The notes beneath the pieces were generated by a model. The model was not told where the DNA came from. It saw only the letters and a program-made list of their open reading frames with translations, and made no database searches. A DNA stretch of 6,718 nt from Planctomycetaceae bacterium (GTDB lineage: Bacteria > Planctomycetota > Planctomycetia > Pirellulales > Pirellulaceae), in assembly GCA_007695205.1 (NCBI GenBank), contig REEF01000326.1, forward strand, positions 1 through 6,718, written 5' to 3'. A program made the position numbers and the translations under genes. Shown in pieces: positions 1-5,895 of the stretch; the stretch's first letter is position 1, and each line of letters starts with the position of its first letter.

Positions 1-90
1 CGGACGAGGAACTCGCGGACGAGGAACTCGCGGACGAGGAACTCGCGGACGAGGAACTCGCGGACGAGGATTTCGCGGAGGAGGCATCCG
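1..90 (+). repeat. 15-bp tandem repeat encoding DEELA units
   Basis: Four identical copies of CGGACGAGGAACTCG occupy 1-60. A fifth copy (61-75) has two changes and a sixth (76-90) has about four, so the array decays toward its 3' end. Because the unit is 15 bp, copy-number change keeps the reading frame and adds or removes an acidic pentapeptide. The window starts inside the array, so the true copy number is unknown. Confidence 0.9.
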
Positions 91-251
91 TTCCGTTCGT
101 CGATCGTCAACTGGACAAGGCACTGCAGTATTTAGCGGAGAAATTGACCTCGACCGACGCTGTGGCGGATCGCGGAGAATCGTCGGCGGAATCGGCTGTC
201 ACCGAAGCGGAAGACCATGATGCAAATCTTGACGATCGAAACGACTTGTGA
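1..251 (+). CDS. C-terminal tail of an upstream protein, possibly an S41 (CtpA-like) processing peptidase; 5' partial
   Basis: Only the last 82 codons are present; the frame starts at base 3 and stops with TGA at 249-251. The visible part opens with four DEELA pentapeptides and one DEDFA, encoded by 15-bp tandem repeats. A short segment, VPFVDRQLDKALQYLAEKL, follows, then a very acidic Ser/Ala/Glu/Asp-rich end finishing in DDRNDL. The other two forward frames do not stay open, and this frame gives a biased, low-complexity but protein-like product. The segment with D-x-QL-x-x-AL-x-YL resembles the end of planctomycete S41 carboxyl-terminal processing proteases, which I believe often precede tsaD. 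That identity is an inference from about 15 residues and is weak. The tail overlaps tsaD by 35 bp, so the two genes are probably co-transcribed and translationally coupled. Confidence 0.6.
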   Translation, partial: DEELADEELADEELADEELADEDFAEEASVPFVDRQLDKALQYLAEKLTSTDAVADRGESSAESAVTEAEDHDANLDDRNDL

Positions 252-1242
252 CGAAACGGCGGCGGCGGTCGTCACGGATCGTCTGGAGGTCCTGGCATCG
301 GTCGTCGCCTCGCAGGATGACCTGCACCGCAGGTTCCAAGGGGTGGTGCCGGAGATCGCGGCGCGAGCGCATGTCGAGCGTATCCTGCCGGTGATCGACG
401 AAACGTTGCGACGAGCCCAGTTGACATTGGACGATTTGGACGCCATCGCGGTGGCCAACACTCCCGGGCTGGCCGGTTCGCTGTTGGTCGGGTTGGTCGC
501 GGCGAAGACCTTGTGCTTGGCCACCGGCAAACCGTTGTTGGCCGTGAATCATCTGCACGCCCACATCTACGCGTGCCGGATCGCCGAGGGCCGGGAGATT
601 TTCCCGTGCGTCGGTCTGATCGTCAGCGGCGGGCACAGCCATTTGTACCATTGCCGCAACGCCTTCGATTTCGAGCCGCTGGGGGGCACGATCGACGATG
701 CGGCGGGCGAGGCGTTTGACAAAGTGGCCAACATGTTGGGTCTGCCGTTCCCGGGCGGTCCCGCGCTTTCCCGAATCGCCGTCGACGGCGACCCGAAGGC
801 TTACCGTTTTCCAAGGGCCTTTTTGAACGACGATCAGCGACTGGATTTCAGTTTCAGCGGCCTGAAGACGGCCGTACGTTACGAGATCGCCGGCCCTGGC
901 CGCCCCGATTTTTCGGCCGTCGATCTGCCCCCGCAACGCGTCGCCGATCTGGCCGCTAGTTTCCAGGAAGCGGTCGTCGATTGTCTGGTCGGAAAATCGG
1001 CCCTGGCCGTCCGCAAGACGGGCATCGGTCGATTGTGTATCGGCGGCGGCGTCGCGGCGAATCGGCGACTTCGCGAACGATTGGAGGAAACGGCGGGGCG
1101 CGAAGGCTTTGAAATGCTGATCGCTCCCATGGCGTTGTGTACCGACAACGCGGTGATGGGAGCGATCGCGATCGAACGCCTGAAAGCGGGCAAGGTGGAA
1201 TCCTTGGACCTGGACATCTATCCCGGGCTGGTGCGGCATTGA
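217..1242 (+). CDS. tsaD: tRNA N6-adenosine threonylcarbamoyltransferase TsaD (Kae1/Gcp/YgjD family)
   Basis: TsaD transfers the threonylcarbamoyl group from threonylcarbamoyl-AMP to A37 of ANN-decoding tRNAs in the cytoplasm, working with TsaB and TsaE, neither of which is in this window. At 341 residues the protein has the usual family length. Visible signatures are the N-terminal ETTCDETAAAVV (ASKHA-fold phosphate loop), NHLHAHIYA with metal ligands H112 and H116, the VSGGHSHLY segment at 137-144, GGTIDDAAGEAFDK at 156-169, the GGGVAANRRLR loop at 277-287, and CTDNAVMGA with D310 as the expected third metal ligand. No key residue is missing. Two ATG codons lie in tandem (217 and 220). GGAAG at 209-213 sits at normal distance from the second and very close to the first, so the true start could be 220. 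The 5' end lies within the upstream gene. It converges with the M16 protease gene across a structured intergenic region. Confidence 0.97.
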   Translation: MMQILTIETTCDETAAAVVTDRLEVLASVVASQDDLHRRFQGVVPEIAARAHVERILPVIDETLRRAQLTLDDLDAIAVANTPGLAGSLLVGLVAAKTLCLATGKPLLAVNHLHAHIYACRIAEGREIFPCVGLIVSGGHSHLYHCRNAFDFEPLGGTIDDAAGEAFDKVANMLGLPFPGGPALSRIAVDGDPKAYRFPRAFLNDDQRLDFSFSGLKTAVRYEIAGPGRPDFSAVDLPPQRVADLAASFQEAVVDCLVGKSALAVRKTGIGRLCIGGGVAANRRLRERLEETAGREGFEMLIAPMALCTDNAVMGAIAIERLKAGKVESLDLDIYPGLVRH

Positions 1243-1245
1243 TAA

Positions 1246-1412
1246 GCACCCGGCCAGAAGTTTCTTGTCATTGAAGGTAGCCTTGCATTGGAGACGCAAC
1301 GGGGTCGGGAGTCGTTTTCGGCCAACGATCTACCACATGGGAAGCGGCTGACCCGAAAACGACTCCCGACCCCTTCCCGCCCGATTCCACCAAGAAACAT
1401 ATGGCCGGGTGC
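1246..1412. repeat. Outer inverted repeat, 22-nt arms, enclosing a second inverted repeat
   Basis: The left arm, 1246-1267, begins three bases after the tsaD stop codon. The right arm is 1391-1412. Within the arms, GCACCCGGCCA (1246-1256) pairs perfectly with TGGCCGGGTGC (1402-1412), and GTTTCTTG (1260-1267) pairs with CAAGAAAC (1391-1398). A three-base mismatch (1257-1259 against 1399-1401) lies between them. The 123 bases enclosed carry the inner stem. In RNA this would act as a long structured 3' end for tsaD transcripts, but there is no U-tract, so a classical terminator is not obvious. The nested palindromes could equally be a miniature mobile or repetitive extragenic element. Confidence 0.8.
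1301..1373. repeat. Perfect 21-bp inverted repeat with a 31-nt loop (REP/terminator-like)
   Basis: The left arm (1301-1321) starts GGGGTCGGGAGTC and ends TTTTCGG. The right arm (1353-1373) is its exact reverse complement. The loop is 1322-1352 and starts CCAAC. Pairing stops sharply on both sides (1300/1374 and 1322/1352 do not pair). A perfect 21-bp stem between two convergent genes is compatible with a bidirectional terminator. The long loop and a related sequence at 6648-6718 instead point to a dispersed genomic repeat. Which of the two is right cannot be decided from this window. Confidence 0.88.
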
Positions 1413-1413
1413 C

Positions 1414-1429
1414 TCAGGCGATCGCCTGA
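1414..1429. repeat. 16-bp perfect palindrome containing GCGATCGC
   Basis: TCAGGCGATCGCCTGA is identical to its reverse complement and begins two bases after the outer right arm. With no loop it is a poor hairpin, so a protein-binding dyad or part of the repeat element is more likely than a terminator. It contains the octamer GCGATCGC, which also occurs inside tsaD at 1162-1169. No target protein can be named. Confidence 0.6.
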
Positions 1430-1458
1430 ACGAACGACGGTGGGGGGCAACGCCGTGA

Positions 1459-1493
1459 GGGCCTGGCGCTATCCATCCATCGCGCTCGGGCCC
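1459..1493 (-). terminator. Terminator-like hairpin just after the M16 protease gene
   Basis: Read on the minus strand this lies two bases past the protease stop codon. GGGCC (1459-1463) pairs with GGCCC (1489-1493), and GCGC (1466-1469) with GCGC (1482-1485). A G-C pair and a wobble join them around a one-base bulge, with a 12-nt loop (1470-1481). No T-rich run follows in the minus direction, so intrinsic termination is uncertain. Position and GC-rich pairing are the only support. Confidence 0.35.
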
Positions 1494-1495
1494 AT

Positions 1496-4195
1496 TCATC
1501 GCGCTCGGGGTGATGTGGTGATGACGATCGCGTGCCCGAAGTATTCGTTGGCAACTCGTACGACGTCCTCGATCGTCACGGATTCGATCCGCTGGTCGAA
1601 GGTCTGTTCGTAGTCGTAGCCCAACCCGTACAGTTCGTCCAGTGCGGCCTGGAGCGACTGCTGGCCGATCGTGGTATTTTCCTGGGCGTTCAACGCGATG
1701 ATCCGCTGCTTGGCCGTCAGGAATTCCTCCTCGCTGATCCGCCCCTCGCGAGCCCGTTGGACATTGGCCTCGATCCGCTCCAGCACCTGGTCCACCTGGT
1801 CCGGATGCGTCTGTGCCATGATATTGAAGTAGCCGGGCGCGGGGCCTGTCATCTGAAAAGCATGGACGAAGTACACCAAACCCGCGCCGCGCAGCTCGTT
1901 ATGCAGCCAGCCGCCCGGGTAGCTGTATCCCGACATGATCGCATCCAGCACGGTCAGTGCGGCGTGGTCCTCGCGGTCCAGGATGGACGTTCCCGGATAG
2001 CTGACGATCACCATCCCGGTATCCTTGGCCGTCTGCTTGTGCTGCGCGATGGGGCCGTCGATCTGATTCGGTCGATCGAACGAGATCGGTTGGAAATCCG
2101 CGGCGGGCGGCAGGGCTCCGAAATGCTGCTGAACGGCTTCGATCGCCTGGTCGACGGCGACGTCGCCGAACACGGTGACGATCATGTTCTGCGGCACGAA
2201 GTGCTGCTGGTGGTACGTCTGCAGATCGGTGGGAGTCAGCTTTTGGACCGTTTCGAGTTTGCCGTCTTGCAGCAGATGGTAGGGCGATTCGGGCGGCAGG
2301 CTGTCGTACAGCAACTCGAAGGCTTCCGCCTGCGGACTATCAGATCGCCGTTCGATCGCGGCCAGGGTCAGACGCTGGACGCGATCGAATTGGTCTTCCG
2401 GAAAGGCAGGCTGCAAGAAACACTGGGCAAACAATTCGAGGGACTCCTCGAAATCGTCGCTCAGCACGGTCGCCGAGCCGTAGATGGTGTTGCGACCGGC
2501 TCGCATGGACATCTGGCCGCCGATCGAATCGAAGAATTCGGCGATTTGTTGAGCGGTCATCGCGGAAGTCCCCTGGTCCAGCATCGAGGCCACCAGCGAG
2601 GCTCGTCCGGCGGTCTGCGGGGTATCGACCAGCGCGGCGCCCAACGTCAGGGCTTGGATGTTGACCATCGGCAGATGCGTGTGCTGTTTGATCAGCACTC
2701 GCAGTCCGTTCTCCAGACGGACAAGGCGAGTTTCGCCTTCGGTACCCGCGTCGTCCTGAGTTTCCGCCCGCGGCGATCCGCCCGGCGGTGCGATGATCAC
2801 TCGGTTGAACCGTTCGGGGACCAGGTACCGCCGCGCCACGTCCTGCACCTGCTGGGCCGTGACCTGCTGGATGGCATCCACATAGTGCTTGTCGAACAGC
2901 GGATCGCCCGTGGCCAGGAAGTTACGTCCCAGGCTGTCGGCCGCCTGTTCGACCGTCTGTGCTCCGAAAACCAACTCGGCCGATTTCTGCTTCTTCGCTT
3001 TGGCCAGTTCTTCCGGGGTGACCAGTTCCTCCCGCAGACGCTCGACCTCTCGGACGATCTCGTCGCTGGCTTTCTGCCAAGTATCCCGTTGAGCACTGGC
3101 AAAGATCGCGAACAGGCCCGGGGCGAAGTGAGGGGTATAGCTGGCCGAACCGACCGAAAGCACCAGCGGCTCTTCGTATTTCAGCCGTTGCGCCAACCGG
3201 GAACTTTCGCCCTGGGCCAACACATACGCGGCGACGTCCAGGGCGTACAGATCCGGGTGCGACAGATCGACGGTCGGCCAAGCCAGCACCAGGTCGTACC
3301 CGGCACCGTCCATCTCGCGGATCGCTTCGCGAGGACTCAGTTGCAACGGTTCCTGTGGCAGCGACACCAGCGTTTCGTTGCCGCGCGGCGTTCCCGCCCA
3401 CTGGGCTGCGACATGTTGCAGGACGGCCTGGGTGTCGACCGCTCCGACCACGACGAACACCTGATTGTTCGGTACGTATCGCTGGCGGTAGAAGTCGATG
3501 ATCATCTCGTTGGTGGTTTGATTCAGCACATCCAGATAACCGATCACCGGATGACGGATCGGATGGACCTGGTACACCGTTTGGCTCAGCAGATTCCACT
3601 GCACTCGGCGACGATTGACTTCGCCATCGGCCAGCTCCTGCCGGATGACGCTCAATTCCCTCTCGAACTCCTCGGGATTGAACGCGCAATGCTGCATCGA
3701 ATCGGCCAGCAGCTCGATCGCTTGCATCGTGTGGCGCGCCGGGCAGTTGATGAAGTAGGCCGTCACGTCGGTGGAGGTGAATGCATTGGTCGCCCCGCCG
3801 AACGTGTCGATGATCTGCTCGATCTCCGCTTCCGACCGTTTGGTGGTCGAGCCACCGGCGACGACGTGTTCCAGCACATGGCTCACCCCCGCGCCCAGGT
3901 ACTGGCCTTCGAACGCGCTGCCCGTGTTGTTCACGTAGCAACGTACCGTGGCCACCGGCGCCACGTGATTCTCCTGGACGATCACCGTCAATCCGTTGTC
4001 CAGGGTCGCGAGGGTCACCTGGTCCGGCAGTTGCCGGACGCTCAGGTATCGCCGCGCCGTCCCGTCCGGCTCCGCGACCTCCGTCGCCGCTGGCTGCGGC
4101 ATTTCGGCAGCAATGGTCTGGCCAACCGCCCAGGCGATCAAGCATCCCAAGGTCATCCCCCAAAAACGGACCCTCATCCGAACGCTATGGCTCAT
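1496..4195 (-). CDS. Exported two-domain M16 family zinc metallopeptidase (insulinase/PqqL-like)
   Basis: This is a zinc protease of the inverzincin fold, probably cleaving peptides or unfolded proteins in the periplasm. Numbering below is from the upstream in-frame ATG at 4210 (904 residues). The first M16 half carries the inverted zinc motif HVLEH (H111, E114, H115), and E192 lies exactly 76 residues later as the expected third ligand. The second half (about 495-904) has no HxxEH and should be a non-catalytic partner domain; NELRGAGLVYF (R774, Y780) matches the Arg/Tyr substrate-binding pair of that half. A hydrophobic stretch (WGMTLGCLIAWAVGQTIAA) looks like a Sec signal peptide ending near AA-E36. 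I chose the ATG at 4195 (899 residues): GGAG lies eight bases before it, whereas the ATG at 4210 lacks a ribosome binding site and would itself overlap that signal. The lipoprotein gene ends 16 bases upstream, so they form an operon. The exact substrate is unknown. Confidence 0.93.
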   Translation of the reverse strand: MSHSVRMRVRFWGMTLGCLIAWAVGQTIAAEMPQPAATEVAEPDGTARRYLSVRQLPDQVTLATLDNGLTVIVQENHVAPVATVRCYVNNTGSAFEGQYLGAGVSHVLEHVVAGGSTTKRSEAEIEQIIDTFGGATNAFTSTDVTAYFINCPARHTMQAIELLADSMQHCAFNPEEFERELSVIRQELADGEVNRRRVQWNLLSQTVYQVHPIRHPVIGYLDVLNQTTNEMIIDFYRQRYVPNNQVFVVVGAVDTQAVLQHVAAQWAGTPRGNETLVSLPQEPLQLSPREAIREMDGAGYDLVLAWPTVDLSHPDLYALDVAAYVLAQGESSRLAQRLKYEEPLVLSVGSASYTPHFAPGLFAIFASAQRDTWQKASDEIVREVERLREELVTPEELAKAKKQKSAELVFGAQTVEQAADSLGRNFLATGDPLFDKHYVDAIQQVTAQQVQDVARRYLVPERFNRVIIAPPGGSPRAETQDDAGTEGETRLVRLENGLRVLIKQHTHLPMVNIQALTLGAALVDTPQTAGRASLVASMLDQGTSAMTAQQIAEFFDSIGGQMSMRAGRNTIYGSATVLSDDFEESLELFAQCFLQPAFPEDQFDRVQRLTLAAIERRSDSPQAEAFELLYDSLPPESPYHLLQDGKLETVQKLTPTDLQTYHQQHFVPQNMIVTVFGDVAVDQAIEAVQQHFGALPPAADFQPISFDRPNQIDGPIAQHKQTAKDTGMVIVSYPGTSILDREDHAALTVLDAIMSGYSYPGGWLHNELRGAGLVYFVHAFQMTGPAPGYFNIMAQTHPDQVDQVLERIEANVQRAREGRISEEEFLTAKQRIIALNAQENTTIGQQSLQAALDELYGLGYDYEQTFDQRIESVTIEDVVRVANEYFGHAIVITTSPRAR

Positions 4196-4197
4196 CG

Positions 4198-4208
4198 CGT
4201 CTTCTCCC
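4198..4208 (-). promoter_or_regulatory. Ribosome binding site that decides the M16 protease start
   Basis: On the minus strand the bases read GGGAGAAGACG just before the ATG at 4195. GGAG is placed eight bases from that ATG, while the upstream in-frame ATG at 4210 overlaps this site and is preceded only by AT-rich sequence. This favours the shorter protein. Confidence 0.6.
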
Positions 4209-4211
4209 ATT

Positions 4212-4616
4212 TCAATCGCTAGTCAAGGAAAAGTCGGCAGACCTCGAATCTGCGGAAATATCTGCCGTCAACGTTGTCTCCGTATTGTACACCGCGGGAA
4301 TGTACTGTTCACGCAACGGGACTTCTTCGCCGGGATTGGAGGTATCCACCTTGCCCGGTACGTCGCGCATGGCCGAAATTTCGACGATCTTGCTTCCCGG
4401 AGACGATTCAAAGGAGTATTCTCCGTTAACAATCTTGCCAGCGTAGCTTCGGGTTTGGCCGGTAGCATCGCGGAACAGGATGTCGCCTGCGGCCACGGGC
4501 TGGCCGTCGAAGGTCACCGTTCCGGTAACCGTGTACATCGGGGGGCCTGAGGGAGCGCATCCGACAAGCAGCAGCGTAGCAACCAAAAGAACCAGCAATG
4601 GACGCACGTTTATCAT
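4212..4616 (-). CDS. Small lipoprotein with a transthyretin/carboxypeptidase regulatory-like beta domain
   Basis: From the chosen ATG the product is 134 residues. The N-terminus MINVRPLLVLLVATLLLVGC is a typical lipoprotein signal: Arg5, a leucine/valine core and lipobox L-V-G-C20. The mature part starts CAPSGPPMYTVTGTVTFDGQPVAAGDILF and ends with alternating beta-like segments. YTVTGTVTFDGQPV is the pattern of the small carboxypeptidase regulatory-like lipoproteins that are abundant in planctomycetes. Function is unknown; a structural or binding role at the envelope is inferred. The frame is open up to a TTG at 4643 and contains another ATG at 4634, but those starts would put glutamates ahead of the signal and lack a Shine-Dalgarno. 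The ATG at 4616 has GGAG 12 bases upstream, which is a long spacing. The gene follows the DUF1559 gene and precedes the M16 protease by 16 bases. Confidence 0.85.
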   Translation of the reverse strand: MINVRPLLVLLVATLLLVGCAPSGPPMYTVTGTVTFDGQPVAAGDILFRDATGQTRSYAGKIVNGEYSFESSPGSKIVEISAMRDVPGKVDTSNPGEEVPLREQYIPAVYNTETTLTADISADSRSADFSLTSD

Positions 4617-4645
4617 CAGCTCGAAAATCTCCATAGAAAGCAAGA

Positions 4646-4680
4646 ATCATATCCGCGTAATGGCCTGTGTTTCGTCAGAA
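4646..4680 (-). promoter_or_regulatory. Possible internal promoter for the lipoprotein and protease genes
   Basis: On the minus strand TATGAT (4651-4646) matches five of six bases of a sigma-70 type -10 box. Transcription from it would start near 4639 and give a leader of about 23 nt before the ATG at 4616, which supports that start over 4634. No good -35 box is found at the right distance (CTGACG is 21 bases away). It lies just beyond the hairpin at 4681-4703, where a new promoter would make sense. Weak evidence overall. Confidence 0.28.
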
Positions 4681-4703
4681 CCCGCCCTGTTGATCAGGGC
4701 GGG
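4681..4703 (-). terminator. Hairpin between the DUF1559 and lipoprotein genes
   Basis: CCCGCCCTG (4681-4689) and CAGGGCGGG (4695-4703) form a perfect nine-base-pair stem with a five-base loop. On the minus strand it lies 56 bases after the DUF1559 stop codon and is followed by TTCTGACG, so the T-run is minimal. It may be a leaky terminator or a processing/stability hairpin that lowers expression of the downstream genes relative to the DUF1559 gene. The hairpin itself is clear; its role is inferred. Confidence 0.55.
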
Positions 4704-4758
4704 AGCAGCCACGCGGGCGTCTTCACCAACGCAGCACGAGACGTCGCAACGTCCCTCA

Positions 4759-5682
4759 CTAGAATGGACCGACCACCTCCATGCCGCTACGCGTTCCCAA
4801 CGCATGGTAGGTGGGCAGAGCGATCGTATCGGTGATGAAACGCACCGACCCATCAGCCAGGACAGCGTTCACGCCGCCCGGATGATAGCTTCGAGCGAAA
4901 TTGCGATGATCGTCCGTGTTCAGCGTGCTGATACAGGGCGCTCGGGGAAACAACTCGCTCTTGCACTGGTACACGCGGTCCGGCACGGGACTGTTCGGCG
5001 GCTCGAGTGTGGTAAAGCCATATCCGCCATGAGGCGCGCCGCCCCAATAGCCTCCCGCACCACCCCAGCCAGAGTTTGCATTGTGAGAACCACGGACGAT
5101 GGATTCGCTAACCATCAGCGTGTTGGAGGTTCCATCGATGATGTCGCCGAACGTGACGGACGAGCGTCGATAAAACATGCCGCCCAGGTCCCGCGTGCCG
5201 TAGTACATGATGTCTTTTCCGGTGCATACGACATAGCTTCCCTGGAACCCATCTGCACCCGATCGTCTACCGCCGCTGCCCCCAAAGGCCGGCTGAAAAC
5301 CGTCCGATGGACATTGGAAAGCGGCCGGTTGAGCGTCTCGTACTTCAGGATTCACGTCCATGATCCACAGGCTGGTATCCTGCATGTACAGATCATACAG
5401 CGTTCCCAATTCGATGAAGGGCCAAATTTCCTGCATCCAAGTTGTTCGCCGATGAAGTTCCGTCGTTTCGATATACCCGTACGGAAATCGTCGAAAGGTG
5501 TCGTGATAATTATGTAACGCCAATCCGATCTGCTTGAGATTGTTGGTACACTGAGCCCGCCTCGCCGCCTCTCGCGCCGCTTGGACGGCGGGCAAAAGCA
5601 ACGCGACGAGGACGCCGATGATGGCGATGACGACCAACAATTCCACGAGAGTAAACGCCTTGCGCGACCTGGACCAAACCAC
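4759..5682 (-). CDS. DUF1559 family protein with type IV pilin-like N-terminus (H-x9-DG type)
   Basis: DUF1559 proteins form a large expanded family in planctomycetes and are thought to be pseudopilin-like envelope proteins; no biochemical role is established. Numbering is from an ATG at 5688 (309 residues). KA-FTLVELLVV shows the prepilin peptidase site: predicted cleavage after A11, methylated F12, and E16 at the fifth mature position. A single hydrophobic helix to about residue 32 follows, then PAVQAAREAARRAQCTNNLKQIGLALHNYHD, a family hallmark. The C-terminal H-x9-DG motif is H269 to D279-G280 (HPGGVNAVLADGSVRF). Two glycine-rich insertions occur at 136-150 and 207-224. I give the start as the GTG at 5682 because AAGGAG lies six bases before it, whereas that site directly abuts the ATG at 5688. 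It is the first gene of the minus-strand run and diverges from the 82-residue protein gene. Confidence 0.93.
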   Translation of the reverse strand: MVWSRSRKAFTLVELLVVIAIIGVLVALLLPAVQAAREAARRAQCTNNLKQIGLALHNYHDTFRRFPYGYIETTELHRRTTWMQEIWPFIELGTLYDLYMQDTSLWIMDVNPEVRDAQPAAFQCPSDGFQPAFGGSGGRRSGADGFQGSYVVCTGKDIMYYGTRDLGGMFYRRSSVTFGDIIDGTSNTLMVSESIVRGSHNANSGWGGAGGYWGGAPHGGYGFTTLEPPNSPVPDRVYQCKSELFPRAPCISTLNTDDHRNFARSYHPGGVNAVLADGSVRFITDTIALPTYHALGTRSGMEVVGPF

Positions 5683-5688
5683 GGTCAT

Positions 5689-5694
5689 CTCCTT
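5689..5694 (-). promoter_or_regulatory. Shine-Dalgarno of the DUF1559 gene, placed for a GTG start
   Basis: The minus strand reads AAGGAG immediately followed by ATGACCGTG. A full six-base Shine-Dalgarno with no spacer before the ATG should be non-functional for that codon, while the spacing to the in-frame GTG at codon 3 is an ideal six bases. The two products differ only by two residues ahead of the prepilin leader. Confidence 0.6.
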
Positions 5695-5877
5695 GTCAGT
5701 AGAAGGTATTTTCAGAGTACGGAGGGATTTCGAAACTAAGTGGGTGGGCTTCCGCAGGAATCTATCGATTTATGCGTTTTGCCAAGGAAGGAATTTCGGA
5801 GGGATATGGTTACTGTACACATCCGAACGAAGCTGTCAAGCAGAACTGCAAAAGGGGGGGATGAGCCGAACTGGTTC

Positions 5878-5895
5878 CCATGGTGATCAATGTGG
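5878..5895. promoter_or_regulatory. Imperfect 18-bp dyad overlapping the promoter, candidate ArsR operator
   Basis: CCATGGTGATCAATGTGG has a central TGATCA palindrome flanked symmetrically by CCA and TGG, so 12 of 18 positions are symmetric. It abuts the -10 box, where a bound repressor would block RNA polymerase. ArsR-family repressors usually autoregulate from such sites, and the operon's second gene encodes one. The link is inferred from position only. Confidence 0.25.

Larger units (their letters stand above)
1243..1495. other. Convergent intergenic region packed with inverted repeats
   Basis: There is no credible gene here; short open frames have no ribosome binding site and run into the flanking genes. 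In order it holds an outer inverted repeat (1246-1267 with 1391-1412), an inner perfect inverted repeat (1301-1321 with 1353-1373), a 16-bp perfect palindrome (1414-1429), a GC-rich hairpin (1459-1493) and a 13-bp direct repeat (1478-1490 and 1497-1509). Almost the whole spacer between the two convergent genes is therefore able to form secondary structure. Confidence 0.85.

Noticed and set aside
1..90. The 15-bp repeats as a CRISPR array or an iteron/origin
   Set aside because: Units are contiguous without spacers and stay in one coding frame that continues into a protein tail, so a coding tandem repeat explains them fully.
199..1299. A 366-codon antisense frame over tsaD
   Set aside because: TsaD motifs on the plus strand are unambiguous, and the antisense product has the same Arg/Gln/His-rich composition seen in other shadow frames.
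1532..4222. An 896-codon open frame on the plus strand, antisense to almost the whole M16 protease gene
   Set aside because: It mirrors the protease frame. Its product is rich in Arg, His, Gln and Asp with no recognisable domain or ribosome binding site. Long antisense frames arise when codon use on the coding strand avoids the complement of stop codons, and the minus-strand protein has clear M16 motifs.
4480..5517. A 345-codon plus-strand frame across the lipoprotein and DUF1559 genes
   Set aside because: It crosses two well-supported minus-strand genes, has no ribosome binding site and resembles no family.
5854..5860. Seven-G homopolymer as a phase-variation tract
   Set aside because: It lies outside any supported gene and upstream of the likely promoter spacer, so length change would not alter a reading frame; an effect on promoter spacing is not indicated.
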